From NCBI RefSeq assembly GCF_001908375.1, contig NZ_CP017241.1, forward strand, positions 995,001 to 1,059,000: 64,000 bases of DNA. The letters are read 5' to 3'. The stretch is from Rhizobium etli 8C-3 (GTDB lineage: Bacteria; Pseudomonadota; Alphaproteobacteria; Rhizobiales; Rhizobiaceae). Positions 20,181 to 29,153 of the stretch are shown piece after piece. A program made the position numbers and the translations under genes. The notes below the pieces were generated by a model that did no database searches, was not told where the DNA came from, and was given only the letters and a program-made list of their open reading frames with translations. How positions within the stretch are numbered: position 1 is the stretch's first letter; each line of letters starts with the position of its first letter.

Positions 20181-20299
20181 GGCAGGACAATAGCCCAATG
20201 GATCGCCGTCCAGAGCACACCGACGAGGATGAGCACGCAGGCGACACGCGAAACGGCGGAGGGCAGGAGCAGACCGGACACGAAAGGCAATCTCTTCAT
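20177..20299 (-). CDS. 40-residue single-helix membrane ORF leading the zinc importer operon
   Basis: Reading from the ATG at 20299, a 40-codon frame ends with a TGA that overlaps the ATG of the ATPase gene (ATGA). The peptide starts MKRLPFVSGLLL and has one predicted membrane helix around residues 17-38 (VACVLILVGVLWTAIHW). Coupling and position directly after the Zur-like sites support translation. It may be a leader that feeds ribosomes to the ATPase, or a small transporter accessory. No ribosome site precedes its ATG, and I recognise no family. Confidence 0.55.
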   Translation of the reverse strand: MKRLPFVSGLLLPSAVSRVACVLILVGVLWTAIHWAIVLP

Positions 20300-20316
20300 A
20301 GAGGATAGTTCATGAA

Positions 20317-20344
20317 TGTAATAACGTTACAGTTATGTTATAAC
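20317..20344 (-). promoter_or_regulatory. Tandem Zur-like palindromes upstream of the zinc importer operon
   Basis: Two adjoining inverted repeats are TGTAA-TAACG-TTACA (20317-20331) and GTTAT-GTT-ATAAC (20332-20344). Both resemble the core of rhizobial Zur boxes (ATGTTATAACAT-like). They lie 18-45 bases upstream of the first ATG of the operon, where a repressor would block transcription. The assignment to Zur is by resemblance and by the function of the genes. Confidence 0.65.
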
Positions 20345-20654
20345 GAATATGGCAAATTGACGGCATTGGCGAGCCGGCCGAAAAATACGCACCGCGAAAA
20401 AGGGCTCGCCCTGTCATGCTGCAAAAGCCACACCTAGACGATTTCGATATTTCCCAGAATGCGCGGGAGGAGGGGCCAATGGATGGAGCGCTTCGAGGGC
20501 CTGGGCGCCGAGAGCTTCGCCCCTCCGACCTATGACGAGCCATCAGCAGCGACGTCAAAATTCGGGGGCACTTGCCACGAACGAAGCGGCTCTCACCGGA
20601 TTAACCACCTTCCAGTGCTATGCTATATGGATTGCAACCGACGAGGAGCTGGCC
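20345..20654. other. Intergenic region, no gene recognised
   Basis: These 310 bases between the zinc operon promoter and the cupin gene contain open frames in several directions, but none has a ribosome site, a familiar motif or a plausible composition. The cupin promoter is presumably in the last 100 bases. Confidence 0.4.
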
Positions 20655-21137
20655 ATGTCACCTTTCCGGAATGCAGTTGTCTCTTTGCCTGGCAAGGAGC
20701 GCATAGCAAAGACGCCTTTTGGTGCAAAGATTGTAATTCATGCCACGGCCGCAGAGACTGGAGGCACTGTCGGAATGTGGGAAACCTTCACTCCGCCGGG
20801 TCAAGGCCCGGCTCCCCACACTCACACGCGAGAGACTGAAGTCTTTCGCGTGGTCCGTGGACTATATCGTTTCCAATGCGGTGACGAGGAGTTCGACGCA
20901 CCTCCAGGAACTGTCGTCGTTCTGCCACCACATGTGCGACACGGTTGGCGAAATATAAGCGACGAACCCGGCCAGATGTTCGGCACCGTCACCCCTGGTG
21001 GTTGCGAGCAATTGTTTATCGACATCGAGGCTTCTTGTGCCGACACCCCCGAGAAAATCGCAGTGATCGAAGCGCGTCTAGGGATCATCAATGATATGAC
21101 GCTGGCTCTCGGATTGGCAGGCTTGGATCAGAGCTGA
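20655..21137 (+). CDS. Cupin domain protein
   Basis: This 160-residue single-cupin protein has a first cupin motif around APHTHTRETEVFRVVRG (about residues 53-69), with two histidines and a glutamate positioned to bind a metal, and a second motif around PPHVRHGWRNISDE. No signal peptide is seen. The ATG at 20655 is preceded by GAGGAGC; the frame upstream lacks a ribosome site. The codon choice looks less GC-rich than that of neighbours such as the peroxiredoxin, which hints at later acquisition. Its substrate is not evident. Confidence 0.82.
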   Translation: MSPFRNAVVSLPGKERIAKTPFGAKIVIHATAAETGGTVGMWETFTPPGQGPAPHTHTRETEVFRVVRGLYRFQCGDEEFDAPPGTVVVLPPHVRHGWRNISDEPGQMFGTVTPGGCEQLFIDIEASCADTPEKIAVIEARLGIINDMTLALGLAGLDQS

Positions 21138-21358
21138 CCTATTCCGCCAAGGGCCGGAAAAGGCCGGAGTTACTGCCGATTATCGAGAAATTGTCCAGTG
21201 GACACAACTACCCGGCTGACGACTTGGCTCGGGTTCGAGTTCGATCAAAACTTTCATGCTCGCCCGAAGTCGGATTTTCAGCATCACCGTTCCGGACTCG
21301 CACGTAATATACTATTAGAAGGGCTTACCTGTGCGAACGGGATAAGCCATGCCTGAAA

Positions 21359-21796
21359 TCATTCCGGCTTGACAACGCGTATCGCCCGAGACCCGATCCG
21401 TGCGCCGGTAACGCCATCCACGGCGATGGGATCAATCTCCGTTCCAGCTTCAGCGTCCACAAACCGTGTCAGCTTGCCGCCGCCGCGGTACTTGCATCCC
21501 CATGCGCCGATCATGAAGAGCACCGGTAGAAAGTCGCGTCCGGCAGCCGTCAGCACGTATTCTTCTCGCGGGGGCCGATCCAAGTAGCGCCGCTTTTCCA
21601 GCAAGCCCTCCTCCGTCAGCATCGCGAGACGACGTGTCAGGATCGTGGGTGCAATGCCGAGACTTTTGCGGAACTCGTCAAAACGAGTGAGGCCCGCATT
21701 CGCATCCCTGAGAATCAACATGCTCCACGCGTCGCCGATAAATGCCAGGCTGCGCGCGATGGGGCACGGCTCGTCTAGAAGATTCTGATTGTTCAT
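21359..21796 (-). CDS. HxlR family transcriptional regulator
   Basis: This 145-residue winged-helix regulator has the HxlR hallmarks: an N-terminal cysteine in CPIARSLAFIGDAW, then SMLILRDA and RFDEFRKSLGIAPTILTRRL, followed by the wing PPREEYVLTAAGRDF. HxlR proteins are often redox- or aldehyde-responsive and control a divergent gene. Here a perfect inverted repeat lies upstream (21813-21835), but the divergent gene appears to be a decayed oxidoreductase fragment, so the present target may be only itself. Confidence 0.9.
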   Translation of the reverse strand: MNNQNLLDEPCPIARSLAFIGDAWSMLILRDANAGLTRFDEFRKSLGIAPTILTRRLAMLTEEGLLEKRRYLDRPPREEYVLTAAGRDFLPVLFMIGAWGCKYRGGGKLTRFVDAEAGTEIDPIAVDGVTGARIGSRAIRVVKPE

Positions 21797-21812
21797 AGCA
21801 ATTCGATAGCGA

Positions 21813-21835
21813 GTTACTTTCGGAATGATAGTAAC
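21813..21835. promoter_or_regulatory. Inverted repeat upstream of the HxlR gene
   Basis: GTTACT and AGTAAC flank an 11-base spacer, 17 bases upstream of the HxlR start. This spacing fits a dimeric winged-helix operator for autoregulation and divergent control. Confidence 0.55.
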
Positions 21836-21894
21836 ATCATGGTGACAGACAGTCCACCCCGTAGCAGGGAAATTGAAGTACGTGCAAGACGCAA

Positions 21895-22000
21895 CGTGGC
21901 GGAGCCCCGGTCACAGGCGCATCATCAGGCAATTGGACCGGCAACGGCCAAAGCGCCTGGCTATCGCGTGTTCGCCACCGGGAATACCGGCAGGGCGGCA
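21895..22000 (+). pseudogene. Decayed fragment of a short-chain dehydrogenase
   Basis: Reading from 21910 gives VTGASSG, the glycine-rich NAD-binding start of SDR enzymes. Skipping one base then gives IGPATAKA, and after one more shift GYRVFATG. Together these reproduce the usual VTGASSGIGxATAKALAxxGYRVF start in three pieces, with no continuation afterwards. It lies divergent to the HxlR regulator, where an oxidoreductase would be expected. The reading is mine from family knowledge and needs a similarity search. Confidence 0.5.
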
Positions 22001-22078
22001 AGCACCTGCGCCAATAGAACGCTTACCGCTTTGAAGCGGCCGGGTCCGGTCGCCTCTCCACGCCTTCTGGCCGCTGCC

Positions 22079-22564
22079 TCAGAGCTGCTCTATCATCGTG
22101 GCCGCCCCTGAGATCGTGGCTTGGCCGGGGCTCTCTTCGACGTTCAGGGATTTGACGACACCGTCTTCGACGAGCATCGAATAGCGCTTGGAGCGGACGC
22201 CGAGGCCGCCGGCGGAAAGGTCAGCGTCCAGGCCGAGCGCCTTGGTGAAGCCGGCGTCCCAGTCGGCGAGGAAGTGGATCTTGCCCATGCCACCGGACTG
22301 TTCGGCCCAGGCGCCCATGACGTGCCAGTCGTTGACGGAGAGAACGGCGATATCGTCCACGCCCTTGGCAAGAATGGAATCGCGGTTTTCGAGATAGCCC
22401 GGCAGGTGGTTCAGCGAGCAAGTCGGCGTGAAGGCGCCGGGTACGGCAAAAAGCACGACACGCTTGCCCTTGAAGAGCTGATCCGTCGAAACTTCGACCG
22501 GTCCGTCGGCCGTCTTTTCCTTGAACGTGGCGGCAGGAAGCTTATCGCCGATCGCGATGGTCAT
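22079..22564 (-). CDS. Peroxiredoxin (Prx5-type)
   Basis: This 161-residue thiol peroxidase of the Prx5 or AhpE-like class reduces hydrogen and organic peroxides. The peroxidatic cysteine lies in the signature PGAFTPTCSLNHLPGY at about residues 42-57, and the later VNDWHVMGAWAEQ and GLGVRSKRYSMLVEDG blocks are typical. It has no second canonical resolving cysteine, consistent with reduction by glutathione or glutaredoxin. The start at 22564 is preceded by GAGGAGAA. Confidence 0.94.
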   Translation of the reverse strand: MTIAIGDKLPAATFKEKTADGPVEVSTDQLFKGKRVVLFAVPGAFTPTCSLNHLPGYLENRDSILAKGVDDIAVLSVNDWHVMGAWAEQSGGMGKIHFLADWDAGFTKALGLDADLSAGGLGVRSKRYSMLVEDGVVKSLNVEESPGQATISGAATMIEQL

Positions 22565-22633
22565 GAGATTCTCCTCGGTGTTTATGATTGCGGCGGGGGC
22601 AGCCGCGGGGTTGCAGCCGACTATAAGAGCCGG

Positions 22634-23476
22634 TCAGTCAAAGGCAAGCAGCGTCTCCATGGCGCGGCCGCCGTCGATGATCAGAACGCTCCAGCTTTTG
22701 CGGGCGATCTCGTGGTTCTTCGGCAGCTTGTCGACGGCGATCGACGTTGAAAAAATCCTTCCGTCGCGCTTGCTCATCAGCTTCCTGGTGAAGGCATATC
22801 CGTTTGGCCCCGTAAGGATCACCTCCGGCGCGGTGTCGCCGCCATCAGGCAAGGCAACCTGCAGCCAGAGCTCTTTCATATCCTCGGAGAACTTGTGAGA
22901 AATCACCTTGAACTGCGACGACGGCTTTTCCGGCAGGGAGGCCTCGGCATTCTTCAAGATTGCCTCCTCTTCGGGCCGCGACTGATTGGCGGGCCCGATG
23001 GGAAGTGTGAATTCGGCCTGAAACGGAATGCAGATATCCTTGCAGATGCCGATGAACGCGCTCGCCTTCAGTTCGAGCGGCCGGGAGGCGCCTTTTGCCG
23101 AGAAGGTCAACGGCAGCGAAACGGGCCCGTCATAGGCGATGTCGTCTATCGTGCCGTCGACGAGATGTTTTGGCACGGGATAGCGTATTGCCGTCAGCGT
23201 GATGCCGCTTTCCGGGGCGACCGTGATCTGGGGTGGTATGCCGCTGTTGCCCGGCTCGCGCCAATAGGTGATCCAGCCGGGCTTCGGCTCGATCTGCAGC
23301 GCACCGTGTATCGTGCCGTCGTGGCCGGGCGGCAGCGCGACCAGCCGCATCCGGCCGCCCACATTGTCGATCCAGCCGCTCATCTCGGCGCGCGCCGGCC
23401 CGAGCGAACTGGCCAGCGCGGCGGCGCAGATGGCGGCGTTCAGAAACTGGCGAAACCTGCGAAAAATAATCGTCAT
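22634..23476 (-). CDS. Exported protein with DsbD N-terminal-like domain
   Basis: This 280-residue protein has an N-terminal signal peptide (about residues 1-30, ending at ARA). The middle reads WITYWREPGNSGIPPQI and then FIGICKDICIPFQAEFTLP. The latter C-x-x-x-C element and the surrounding strands match the DsbD alpha-domain-like family, which receives electrons from a membrane reductase and passes them to periplasmic partners. The membrane part of DsbD is absent, so this is a stand-alone domain. It is transcribed toward the peroxiredoxin gene, 69 bases away. Confidence 0.78.
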   Translation of the reverse strand: MTIIFRRFRQFLNAAICAAALASSLGPARAEMSGWIDNVGGRMRLVALPPGHDGTIHGALQIEPKPGWITYWREPGNSGIPPQITVAPESGITLTAIRYPVPKHLVDGTIDDIAYDGPVSLPLTFSAKGASRPLELKASAFIGICKDICIPFQAEFTLPIGPANQSRPEEEAILKNAEASLPEKPSSQFKVISHKFSEDMKELWLQVALPDGGDTAPEVILTGPNGYAFTRKLMSKRDGRIFSTSIAVDKLPKNHEIARKSWSVLIIDGGRAMETLLAFD

Positions 23477-23617
23477 GGAACAACGGTTTAACGAAAAACG
23501 CCTTTCGCTGCCAGAAGTTCGGCCATCTAATTCTTCATTTTCAGTTGATTGATCTGCGGCATTGCCCCATGTTCCTCTTATAAGGCTGTTGGTAGCGGTC
23601 TGGCAGCAGGAGGAAGT

Positions 23618-24223
23618 ATGTCCTTATCCACGCTGAAAAACAGACGGGAACGCGGCTTTTTCGACGGGCAGTTCCTGATTGCGATGCCGGGCATGGAAGA
23701 TAGCAACTTCTTTCGCACGGTCATCTATATCTGCGCCCATTCCGATGCTGGTGCCATGGGCTTCATCATCAACCGCCCCCAAAGCCTCACCTTCACGGAC
23801 GTGCTGCTGCATCTCGAAATGGTCAACGACCAGGAGCCGATTGTTCTGCCGGAGCATGCGCGGGATTTCCCGATCCAGACAGGCGGACCCGTGGAAAGCG
23901 GCCGCGGCTTCGTGCTGCATTCCGATGATTATATAAGCGAATCCAGCATTCCGATCAGCGACGATATCTGCCTGACGGCGACGCTCGACATCGTCCGTGC
24001 GATTTCCAAGGGCGGCGGGCCGAAGAGGGCCATGATGATGCTCGGATATTCCTCCTGGGGTGCGGGCCAGCTGGAAATGGAAGTCGCCAGCAACGGCTGG
24101 TTGACCTGCGCTGCCAACGAGGCGCTGATCTTCGACCGCAATCTCGATGACAAGTACGAGCGCGCTCTCGCGGGCATGGGCATCACGGCCGCCATGCTCT
24201 CCGCCGAAGCCGGGCATGCGTGA
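23618..24223 (+). CDS. YqgE/AlgH family protein
   Basis: This 201-residue DUF179 protein has the family blocks [20 protein letters not shown] at the start, [24 protein letters not shown] and [14 protein letters not shown]. The family's molecular role is poorly defined. The ATG at 23618 follows a good GGAGGAAG ribosome site, whereas the open frame upstream to 23549 has none. It is divergent from the DsbD-like gene. Confidence 0.92.
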   Translation: MSLSTLKNRRERGFFDGQFLIAMPGMEDSNFFRTVIYICAHSDAGAMGFIINRPQSLTFTDVLLHLEMVNDQEPIVLPEHARDFPIQTGGPVESGRGFVLHSDDYISESSIPISDDICLTATLDIVRAISKGGGPKRAMMMLGYSSWGAGQLEMEVASNGWLTCAANEALIFDRNLDDKYERALAGMGITAAMLSAEAGHA

Positions 24224-24295
24224 TATCTTAATCCAGGAACGATTTCGTTGACGTGACGTTTTCTTCCGGCAAGCGTGCCAGACGGCGCGCGGCCG

Positions 24296-24330
24296 AAATG
24301 CCTGTTGCGCGCTGCGCAGCAGGCATTTTG
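24296..24330 (+). terminator. Strong hairpin after the YqgE gene
   Basis: AAATGCCTGTTGCGC pairs with GCGCAGCAGGCATTT through a 3-base loop (15 pairs, one G-T). A short TTTTGG follows. It lies 73 bases past the YqgE stop and 28 bases before the metallopeptidase start. Confidence 0.65.
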
Positions 24331-24357
24331 GTTCGTCACCATTCGTCGAGGTAAATC

Positions 24358-25443
24358 ATGAGGCTCTTTGCCTGCGATAATTGCGACCAGGTCGTCCACT
24401 TCGACAACCGCCATTGCGTCCGCTGCAATCATCGCCTCGGCTTCCTGCCTGGCGATCTCTCCGTGCACGCGCTCGAGCCGCGCGACGAAATGCAGTGGCA
24501 GCTCGTCGCACGTCCGGAGCGCCAGATCCGCTTCTGCGCCAATGCCGGTCTCGATATCTGCAACTGGCTGCTGTCCGATGAGGACGCGCATGATTTCTGC
24601 ATCGCCTGCCGCCACAACAGGCTGGTGCCGAATACCGGAACACAGGACGGCATCGCCCGCTGGCGCCGCATCAGCCAGGCGCAGCGCCATCTGTTCTATT
24701 CGCTGCTGCGCTGGAACCTGCCCCATCCGGATCGCCAGGAGGATCCCGTCGGCGGCCTCGTTTTCGATTTCCTCGAAGATACGGTTCAGACCGACGGCAA
24801 TATCCTTCCCGCGATGACCGGGCATGAGGAGGGCCTGATCGCCATCCGTGCGGCGGAAGCCGACGACGCCACCCGCGAACAAGCGCGCACCATGATGAAC
24901 GAGCCTTACCGCACGCTGCTCGGCCACTTCCGCCATGAGGCTGGCCACTTCGTCTGGAACAAGCTGGTGCGGGACAGGAACGGCTTGGATGCCTTCCGCG
25001 CCGTCTTCGGCGACGAACGACAGGATTACGGTGCAGCCCTTCAGAACCATTATGCCAGCGGTCCACCCTTCGGCTGGCAGGAGAGCTTCATCAGCGCTTA
25101 TGCATCCTCGCATCCGTGGGAAGATTTTGCCGAGTGCTTCGCGCACTACCTCCATATCGTTGATACGCTGGAAACGGCACGCGCCTTCGGCATCGCCATC
25201 GATCCCCGCGGCCATGAGGAAATGGCCTCGGAAGTGGATTTCGATCCCTACAGGGCGCAAAGCGCCGAACAGCTCATCAGCGCCTGGGTTCCGCTCAGTG
25301 TGGCAATCAACGCTATTCAGCGCAGCATGGGCCAGCCGGATTCCTATCCTTTCGTGCTGTCGCAGGCTGTCGTCGCGAAGCTGGAATATCTGCACAAGCT
25401 CATTCAGCTCGCCAGTGCGATGTCGCGAAAGGCTGCGGCATAG
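24358..25443 (+). CDS. Zinc-ribbon putative metallopeptidase
   Basis: This 361-residue protein combines an N-terminal zinc ribbon (CDNCDQVVHFDNRHCVRC, then a second cluster in FCIACRHN near residue 80) with a C-terminal metallopeptidase-like domain carrying HFRHEAGHFVW (HExxH-type) around residue 190 and a downstream WEDFAECFAHYLHI acidic-histidine segment. This matches the bacterial family of putative zinc-binding metallopeptidases. No signal peptide is present, so it is cytoplasmic. No substrate is known. The start ATG follows GTCGAGGTAAATC. Confidence 0.85.
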   Translation: MRLFACDNCDQVVHFDNRHCVRCNHRLGFLPGDLSVHALEPRDEMQWQLVARPERQIRFCANAGLDICNWLLSDEDAHDFCIACRHNRLVPNTGTQDGIARWRRISQAQRHLFYSLLRWNLPHPDRQEDPVGGLVFDFLEDTVQTDGNILPAMTGHEEGLIAIRAAEADDATREQARTMMNEPYRTLLGHFRHEAGHFVWNKLVRDRNGLDAFRAVFGDERQDYGAALQNHYASGPPFGWQESFISAYASSHPWEDFAECFAHYLHIVDTLETARAFGIAIDPRGHEEMASEVDFDPYRAQSAEQLISAWVPLSVAINAIQRSMGQPDSYPFVLSQAVVAKLEYLHKLIQLASAMSRKAAA

Positions 25444-25600
25444 CCCTCATCCGCCTGCCGGCATCCTTCCCCGAGGCAGAAGGTGCATGGGGTTGACGCT
25501 TGCAAAGCTCTCGGACCATCGAAAAGGCAGCGGGCATCCCGGTTTCCCCGCCCCCTCGGGAGATGACGGGGTAGGGTCGTTGCCGCGCCTGATTGTAAGC
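25444..25600. repeat. Intergenic stretch resembling a rhizobial mosaic repeat
   Basis: The blocks CCCTCATCCGCCTGCCGGCA and CCTCGGGAGATGACGGGGTAG are like pieces of rhizobial RIME or REP intergenic elements. There is no ORF of note. Copy number cannot be seen from one window. Confidence 0.35.
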
Positions 25601-28513
25601 CTAAGCCCGTTTCGTCAGTGGAAAGCGTTCCTTCAGCAGGCGCAGCACCGAATCGGAGCCCATGGGCGGGCCGAAGAGGTAGCTTTGCCCGTAGCTGCAG
25701 CCCATCTTGGCGAGCTCGATGGCATCCTCATTGGACTCGATTCCTTCGGCGACCACCTGCATCCCCAGCTCGCGCGCCATGGAGATGACCGACCTCAGGA
25801 TGGTTGCCTTCTTGTCGCTGTCATCGCGAACGAGCGCTTTGTCGATCTTGATCGTGTCGAAGGGGAAGCGGGTCAGATAGGCAAGCGACGAGTATCCGGT
25901 GCCGAAATCGTCGAGCGCCAGTCCGAGGCCAGCTTCCTTGAGCTTCTGCAGCACGAGCCGCGCCTGTTCCGGATTTTCCATGACCATCGATTCCGTCAGC
26001 TCCAGCTTCAGGCGCGACGGCTGGCAATGGGTTTTCGAAAGAACCGAACGCACGTCGTCATAGAGTTCGTTGTTGAGGAGCTGAACGCTCGACAGATTGA
26101 TCGAGACGAAGATAGGCAGCTCGCCGGTCTGGTTCTGCCAGGCCATCAGGTCGCTGGTCGCCTGTTCGAGCGCGAACATGCCGAGCGGGCCGATGATGTC
26201 CGACGCCTCGGCGATCGGGATGAACTCAGACGGCGGGATGTTGCCGCGCTTCGGATGCTCCCAGCGCATCAGCGCCTCGAACCCGGCAATCTCGACATCC
26301 TCCAGCCGCGCGATCGGCTGATAGACCATCGAGAGCTCCTTGCGCTCGATGGCTCGGCGGAGATCGGATTCGAGCTGGAGGCGGTCGGCACCGAAGTCGC
26401 GGAAGGCGGGGCGGAAGGGTTCGACACGGTTGCCGCCGGCGCGCTTGGCGCGATACATGGCAAGTTCGGCATCGCTCAGCATTCCGGCTGCGTTTTCCTG
26501 CTGGTCTACCCAGGAGGTGAGACCGATCGAGGCCGTCAGGATGATTTCTCGATTGCCGAAGTTGATCGGCACCATGATCGCCTTGCTGACGGCATCGGCA
26601 AAATCGGCGACCTTCGCCGGATCGCGCTCGGAAACGAGAATGAGACCGAACTGGTCGCCCGCAAGGCGCGCCAGCGTATCCTGCGGCTTCAGCAGACGAC
26701 GCAGGCGGCGGGTCAGCGCAATCAGAATGTTATCGCCGGCTGCAACGCCAAGCGAATCGTTCACCAGCTTGTAGCGGTCGATATCGATCACCATCACCGT
26801 CGGCCGGAGCGTTTCGCCGCCGGGCGCCAGCGCCAGCACCGATTGCAGGCGGTCGATGAAGAGCTGACGGTTCGGCAGGCCAGTAAGATTGTCGTGCAAT
26901 GCGTCGTGCAGCAGTCGCTCGACGGAATTCTTCTGCTCGGTGACGTCAACGATCGTGCCGACGCAGCGGATGATTTCGCCGTTCGAGCCGAGCACCGGCC
27001 GCGCGCGGATCAGCAGCCAGTGGAAATGCCCGTCCTCGGCGCGGATGCGGAACTCGTGGTTCAACCGTCCGCGACGATGTTCGAGCAGCACGTCCAGCGT
27101 CGCGCGGAATCGATCGCGGTCGTCCGGGTGAAGCCGCGGCAGCCAGTTGCGGGCGGCGCCATGCATGGTCCCCGGCGACAAGCCAAGCTTGATGGAGACA
27201 TCCGGAATGGTGACGACGCGGTCGCGCGCCACGTCCCAGTCCCACACCATGTCGCCGGAGCCGGTCAGCGCCAGCGACTGGCGTTCGAGATCGGAAAACA
27301 GACCCTGCTGAAAGGCACCGCCCGCAAAGGCGTGCTGCATCACCGTAAAACCCATCAGCAGAACGATGAGGACGAGGCCGCCGCCGAGCGCCGGCTGAAT
27401 GATGTCGTTGTCGAGCCGGCCGGTCACGGTCAGCCAGGCTCCGAATATCCACACCAGGATCAGCGCCCAGGCAGGCACCAGCAAGATGGCGCGGTCGTAG
27501 CGGTTCAAGCCGAGATAGATGATGAGCACGATGCCCATCGTCGCCGTCAGCGCGAAGGAAAGCCGAGCAATACCGGAGGCGATCGACGGATCATAGATCG
27601 CGACGCCGAAGAGCAAAGCGAGGCCGAGCACCCAGGCAAGCGTCGCATAGCCGAGATGGGTGTGCCAGCGGTTGAGGTTCAGATAGGTGAACAGGAAGAT
27701 CACGAAACTCGACGCCAGCGCCACTTCCGCGCAGGCGCGCCATATCCGCTGGTCCGCCGAGGCGACGCTGACGAGTTTGCCGAGGAAACCGAAGTCGACG
27801 CAGATGTAGCCGAGCACTGCCCAGGCAAGTGCGGCCGTTGCCGGCAGCATCGAGGTTCCCTTGACCACGAAGAGGATCGTCAGGAACACGGCCAGAAGGC
27901 CGGCGATCCCGAGCACGATGCCGCGGTAGAGCGTGAAGGCGTTGATGGTGTCCTTGTAGGCGTCCGGCTCCCACAGGTAGATCTGCGGCAGGTCGGGCGT
28001 CGCAAGCTCGGCGACGAAGGTGATGACAGCGCCGGGGTTCAGAGTGATGCGGAAGACATCGGCTTCGTCGCTCGGCTGACGGTCGAGCGCAAAGCCCTCG
28101 CTGGGGGTAATCGCCATGATCCGCTGCGAGCCGAGGTCCGGCCAGAAAAGCTTGGAATTCACGAGGCGGAAATGCGGAGCGACGATGACGCGCTCGAGCT
28201 GCTCTTCCGAGACATTGGCGAGCGCAAAGACGGCCCAGTCGCCCTGGTGGTTTTCGGAGCTGGCACGCACCTCGATGCGCCGGCGGATGCCATCTGCGCC
28301 TGCGGCCGTCGAGACCTGGAATGCCTCGCCCTGATTGGCATAGATTTCCGTCGTCGCGGTCAAATCGAGCGCGGTGTCGTCGCGGGAAATCTTCACGGGT
28401 TCCGCCGCCTGCGCAACGCCTGCAGCCAACGCAAGCATCGACAGGAAAAGAGCTGCGATCACCGCGATCAATCGGCCGGACGGTGATTTTGGCAGCATGC
28501 GGTTCGTGGTCAT
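25601..28513 (-). CDS. Membrane PAS-GGDEF-EAL cyclic-di-GMP protein
   Basis: The 970-residue product has a signal segment (1-36), a periplasmic sensor-like domain (about 40-190), seven or eight membrane helices (about 195-395), a PAS domain (about 425-545, MVWDWDVARDRV), a GGDEF domain (about 550-710) and a C-terminal EAL domain (about 720-965). The GGDEF signature is degenerate, reading AGDQF, so cyclase activity is doubtful. The EAL domain looks intact: EALMRWEHP, LELTESMVMENP, DDFGTGYSSLAYL, KIDKALV and VVAEGIES. It probably acts as a c-di-GMP phosphodiesterase. The start overlaps the end of the GNAT gene by four bases. Confidence 0.93.
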   Translation of the reverse strand: MTTNRMLPKSPSGRLIAVIAALFLSMLALAAGVAQAAEPVKISRDDTALDLTATTEIYANQGEAFQVSTAAGADGIRRRIEVRASSENHQGDWAVFALANVSEEQLERVIVAPHFRLVNSKLFWPDLGSQRIMAITPSEGFALDRQPSDEADVFRITLNPGAVITFVAELATPDLPQIYLWEPDAYKDTINAFTLYRGIVLGIAGLLAVFLTILFVVKGTSMLPATAALAWAVLGYICVDFGFLGKLVSVASADQRIWRACAEVALASSFVIFLFTYLNLNRWHTHLGYATLAWVLGLALLFGVAIYDPSIASGIARLSFALTATMGIVLIIYLGLNRYDRAILLVPAWALILVWIFGAWLTVTGRLDNDIIQPALGGGLVLIVLLMGFTVMQHAFAGGAFQQGLFSDLERQSLALTGSGDMVWDWDVARDRVVTIPDVSIKLGLSPGTMHGAARNWLPRLHPDDRDRFRATLDVLLEHRRGRLNHEFRIRAEDGHFHWLLIRARPVLGSNGEIIRCVGTIVDVTEQKNSVERLLHDALHDNLTGLPNRQLFIDRLQSVLALAPGGETLRPTVMVIDIDRYKLVNDSLGVAAGDNILIALTRRLRRLLKPQDTLARLAGDQFGLILVSERDPAKVADFADAVSKAIMVPINFGNREIILTASIGLTSWVDQQENAAGMLSDAELAMYRAKRAGGNRVEPFRPAFRDFGADRLQLESDLRRAIERKELSMVYQPIARLEDVEIAGFEALMRWEHPKRGNIPPSEFIPIAEASDIIGPLGMFALEQATSDLMAWQNQTGELPIFVSINLSSVQLLNNELYDDVRSVLSKTHCQPSRLKLELTESMVMENPEQARLVLQKLKEAGLGLALDDFGTGYSSLAYLTRFPFDTIKIDKALVRDDSDKKATILRSVISMARELGMQVVAEGIESNEDAIELAKMGCSYGQSYLFGPPMGSDSVLRLLKERFPLTKRA

Positions 28514-29124
28514 CGGCTGTCGGTTTTCCTGCCTCTATCCGTATCGGTGGCAAGCAGTGAATACATCACGTGATCATGCCACTGACCGTTTATTTTCAAG
28601 TATCCGCGCAGATAGCCTTCCCGGTGAAACCCGGCTTTCTCGAGCAGGCGAATGCTTCGTGCGTTCTCCGGAATACAGGCTGCCTCGATACGGTGCAACT
28701 CAAGCCCTGCGAAGATATAGGGTATAACCAACTGAAGTGCGGCGAACATATGGCCTTGACCGGCGTGTTTCTCGCCCATCCAGTAGCCGATCATGCAGCT
28801 CTGCGCCGCGCCGCGGCGGATATAGCCGATGGTGATCCCGCCAAGCAGTTCCATGTCCGGTTTCAGGAACAGGAACAGCGGGATCGCCTGGCCCGACGCG
28901 TATTCCTGCTTGCCGCGGATGACGCGGGCGCGATAGGCGCCCTCTGTCAGCTCGTCGCGACGCCATGTCGGTTCCCAGGGCTCCAGGAACTTGCGGCTGG
29001 CCGAGCGCAGCTTGTGCCACTGGTTGAAATCCTGATAGCGCGGAAGCCTCAGCGCATAGCGGTCGTTCTCGAGTTCCACCGCCTCCGGCTGCCGCGACAG
29101 GAATCGAAAAACCGATTTTGGCAT
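28510..29124 (-). CDS. GNAT family N-acetyltransferase (RimJ/RimL-like)
   Basis: This 204-residue acetyltransferase has the RimJ/RimL pattern: LRLPRYQDFNQWHKLR near the start, IGYWMGEKHAGQGHMFAAL (acetyl-CoA loop) around 115-135, and RIEAACIPENARSIRLLEKA followed by GFHREGYLRGYLKING and a basic C-terminus. RimJ acetylates protein N-termini, but many homologues act on other amines. It sits between the M16 peptidase and the EAL protein on the reverse strand and overlaps the latter. Confidence 0.9.
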   Translation of the reverse strand: MPKSVFRFLSRQPEAVELENDRYALRLPRYQDFNQWHKLRSASRKFLEPWEPTWRRDELTEGAYRARVIRGKQEYASGQAIPLFLFLKPDMELLGGITIGYIRRGAAQSCMIGYWMGEKHAGQGHMFAALQLVIPYIFAGLELHRIEAACIPENARSIRLLEKAGFHREGYLRGYLKINGQWHDHVMYSLLATDTDRGRKTDSR

Positions 29125-29153
29125 CGATCACTCCCGGCAGATGGAACGAGGGC

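Noticed and set aside
24935..28486. A 1183-codon open frame on the plus strand opposite the PAS-GGDEF-EAL gene
   Set aside because: It is a shadow of GC-rich codon structure; it lacks a ribosome site and any domain, while the reverse strand encodes clear GGDEF and EAL domains.
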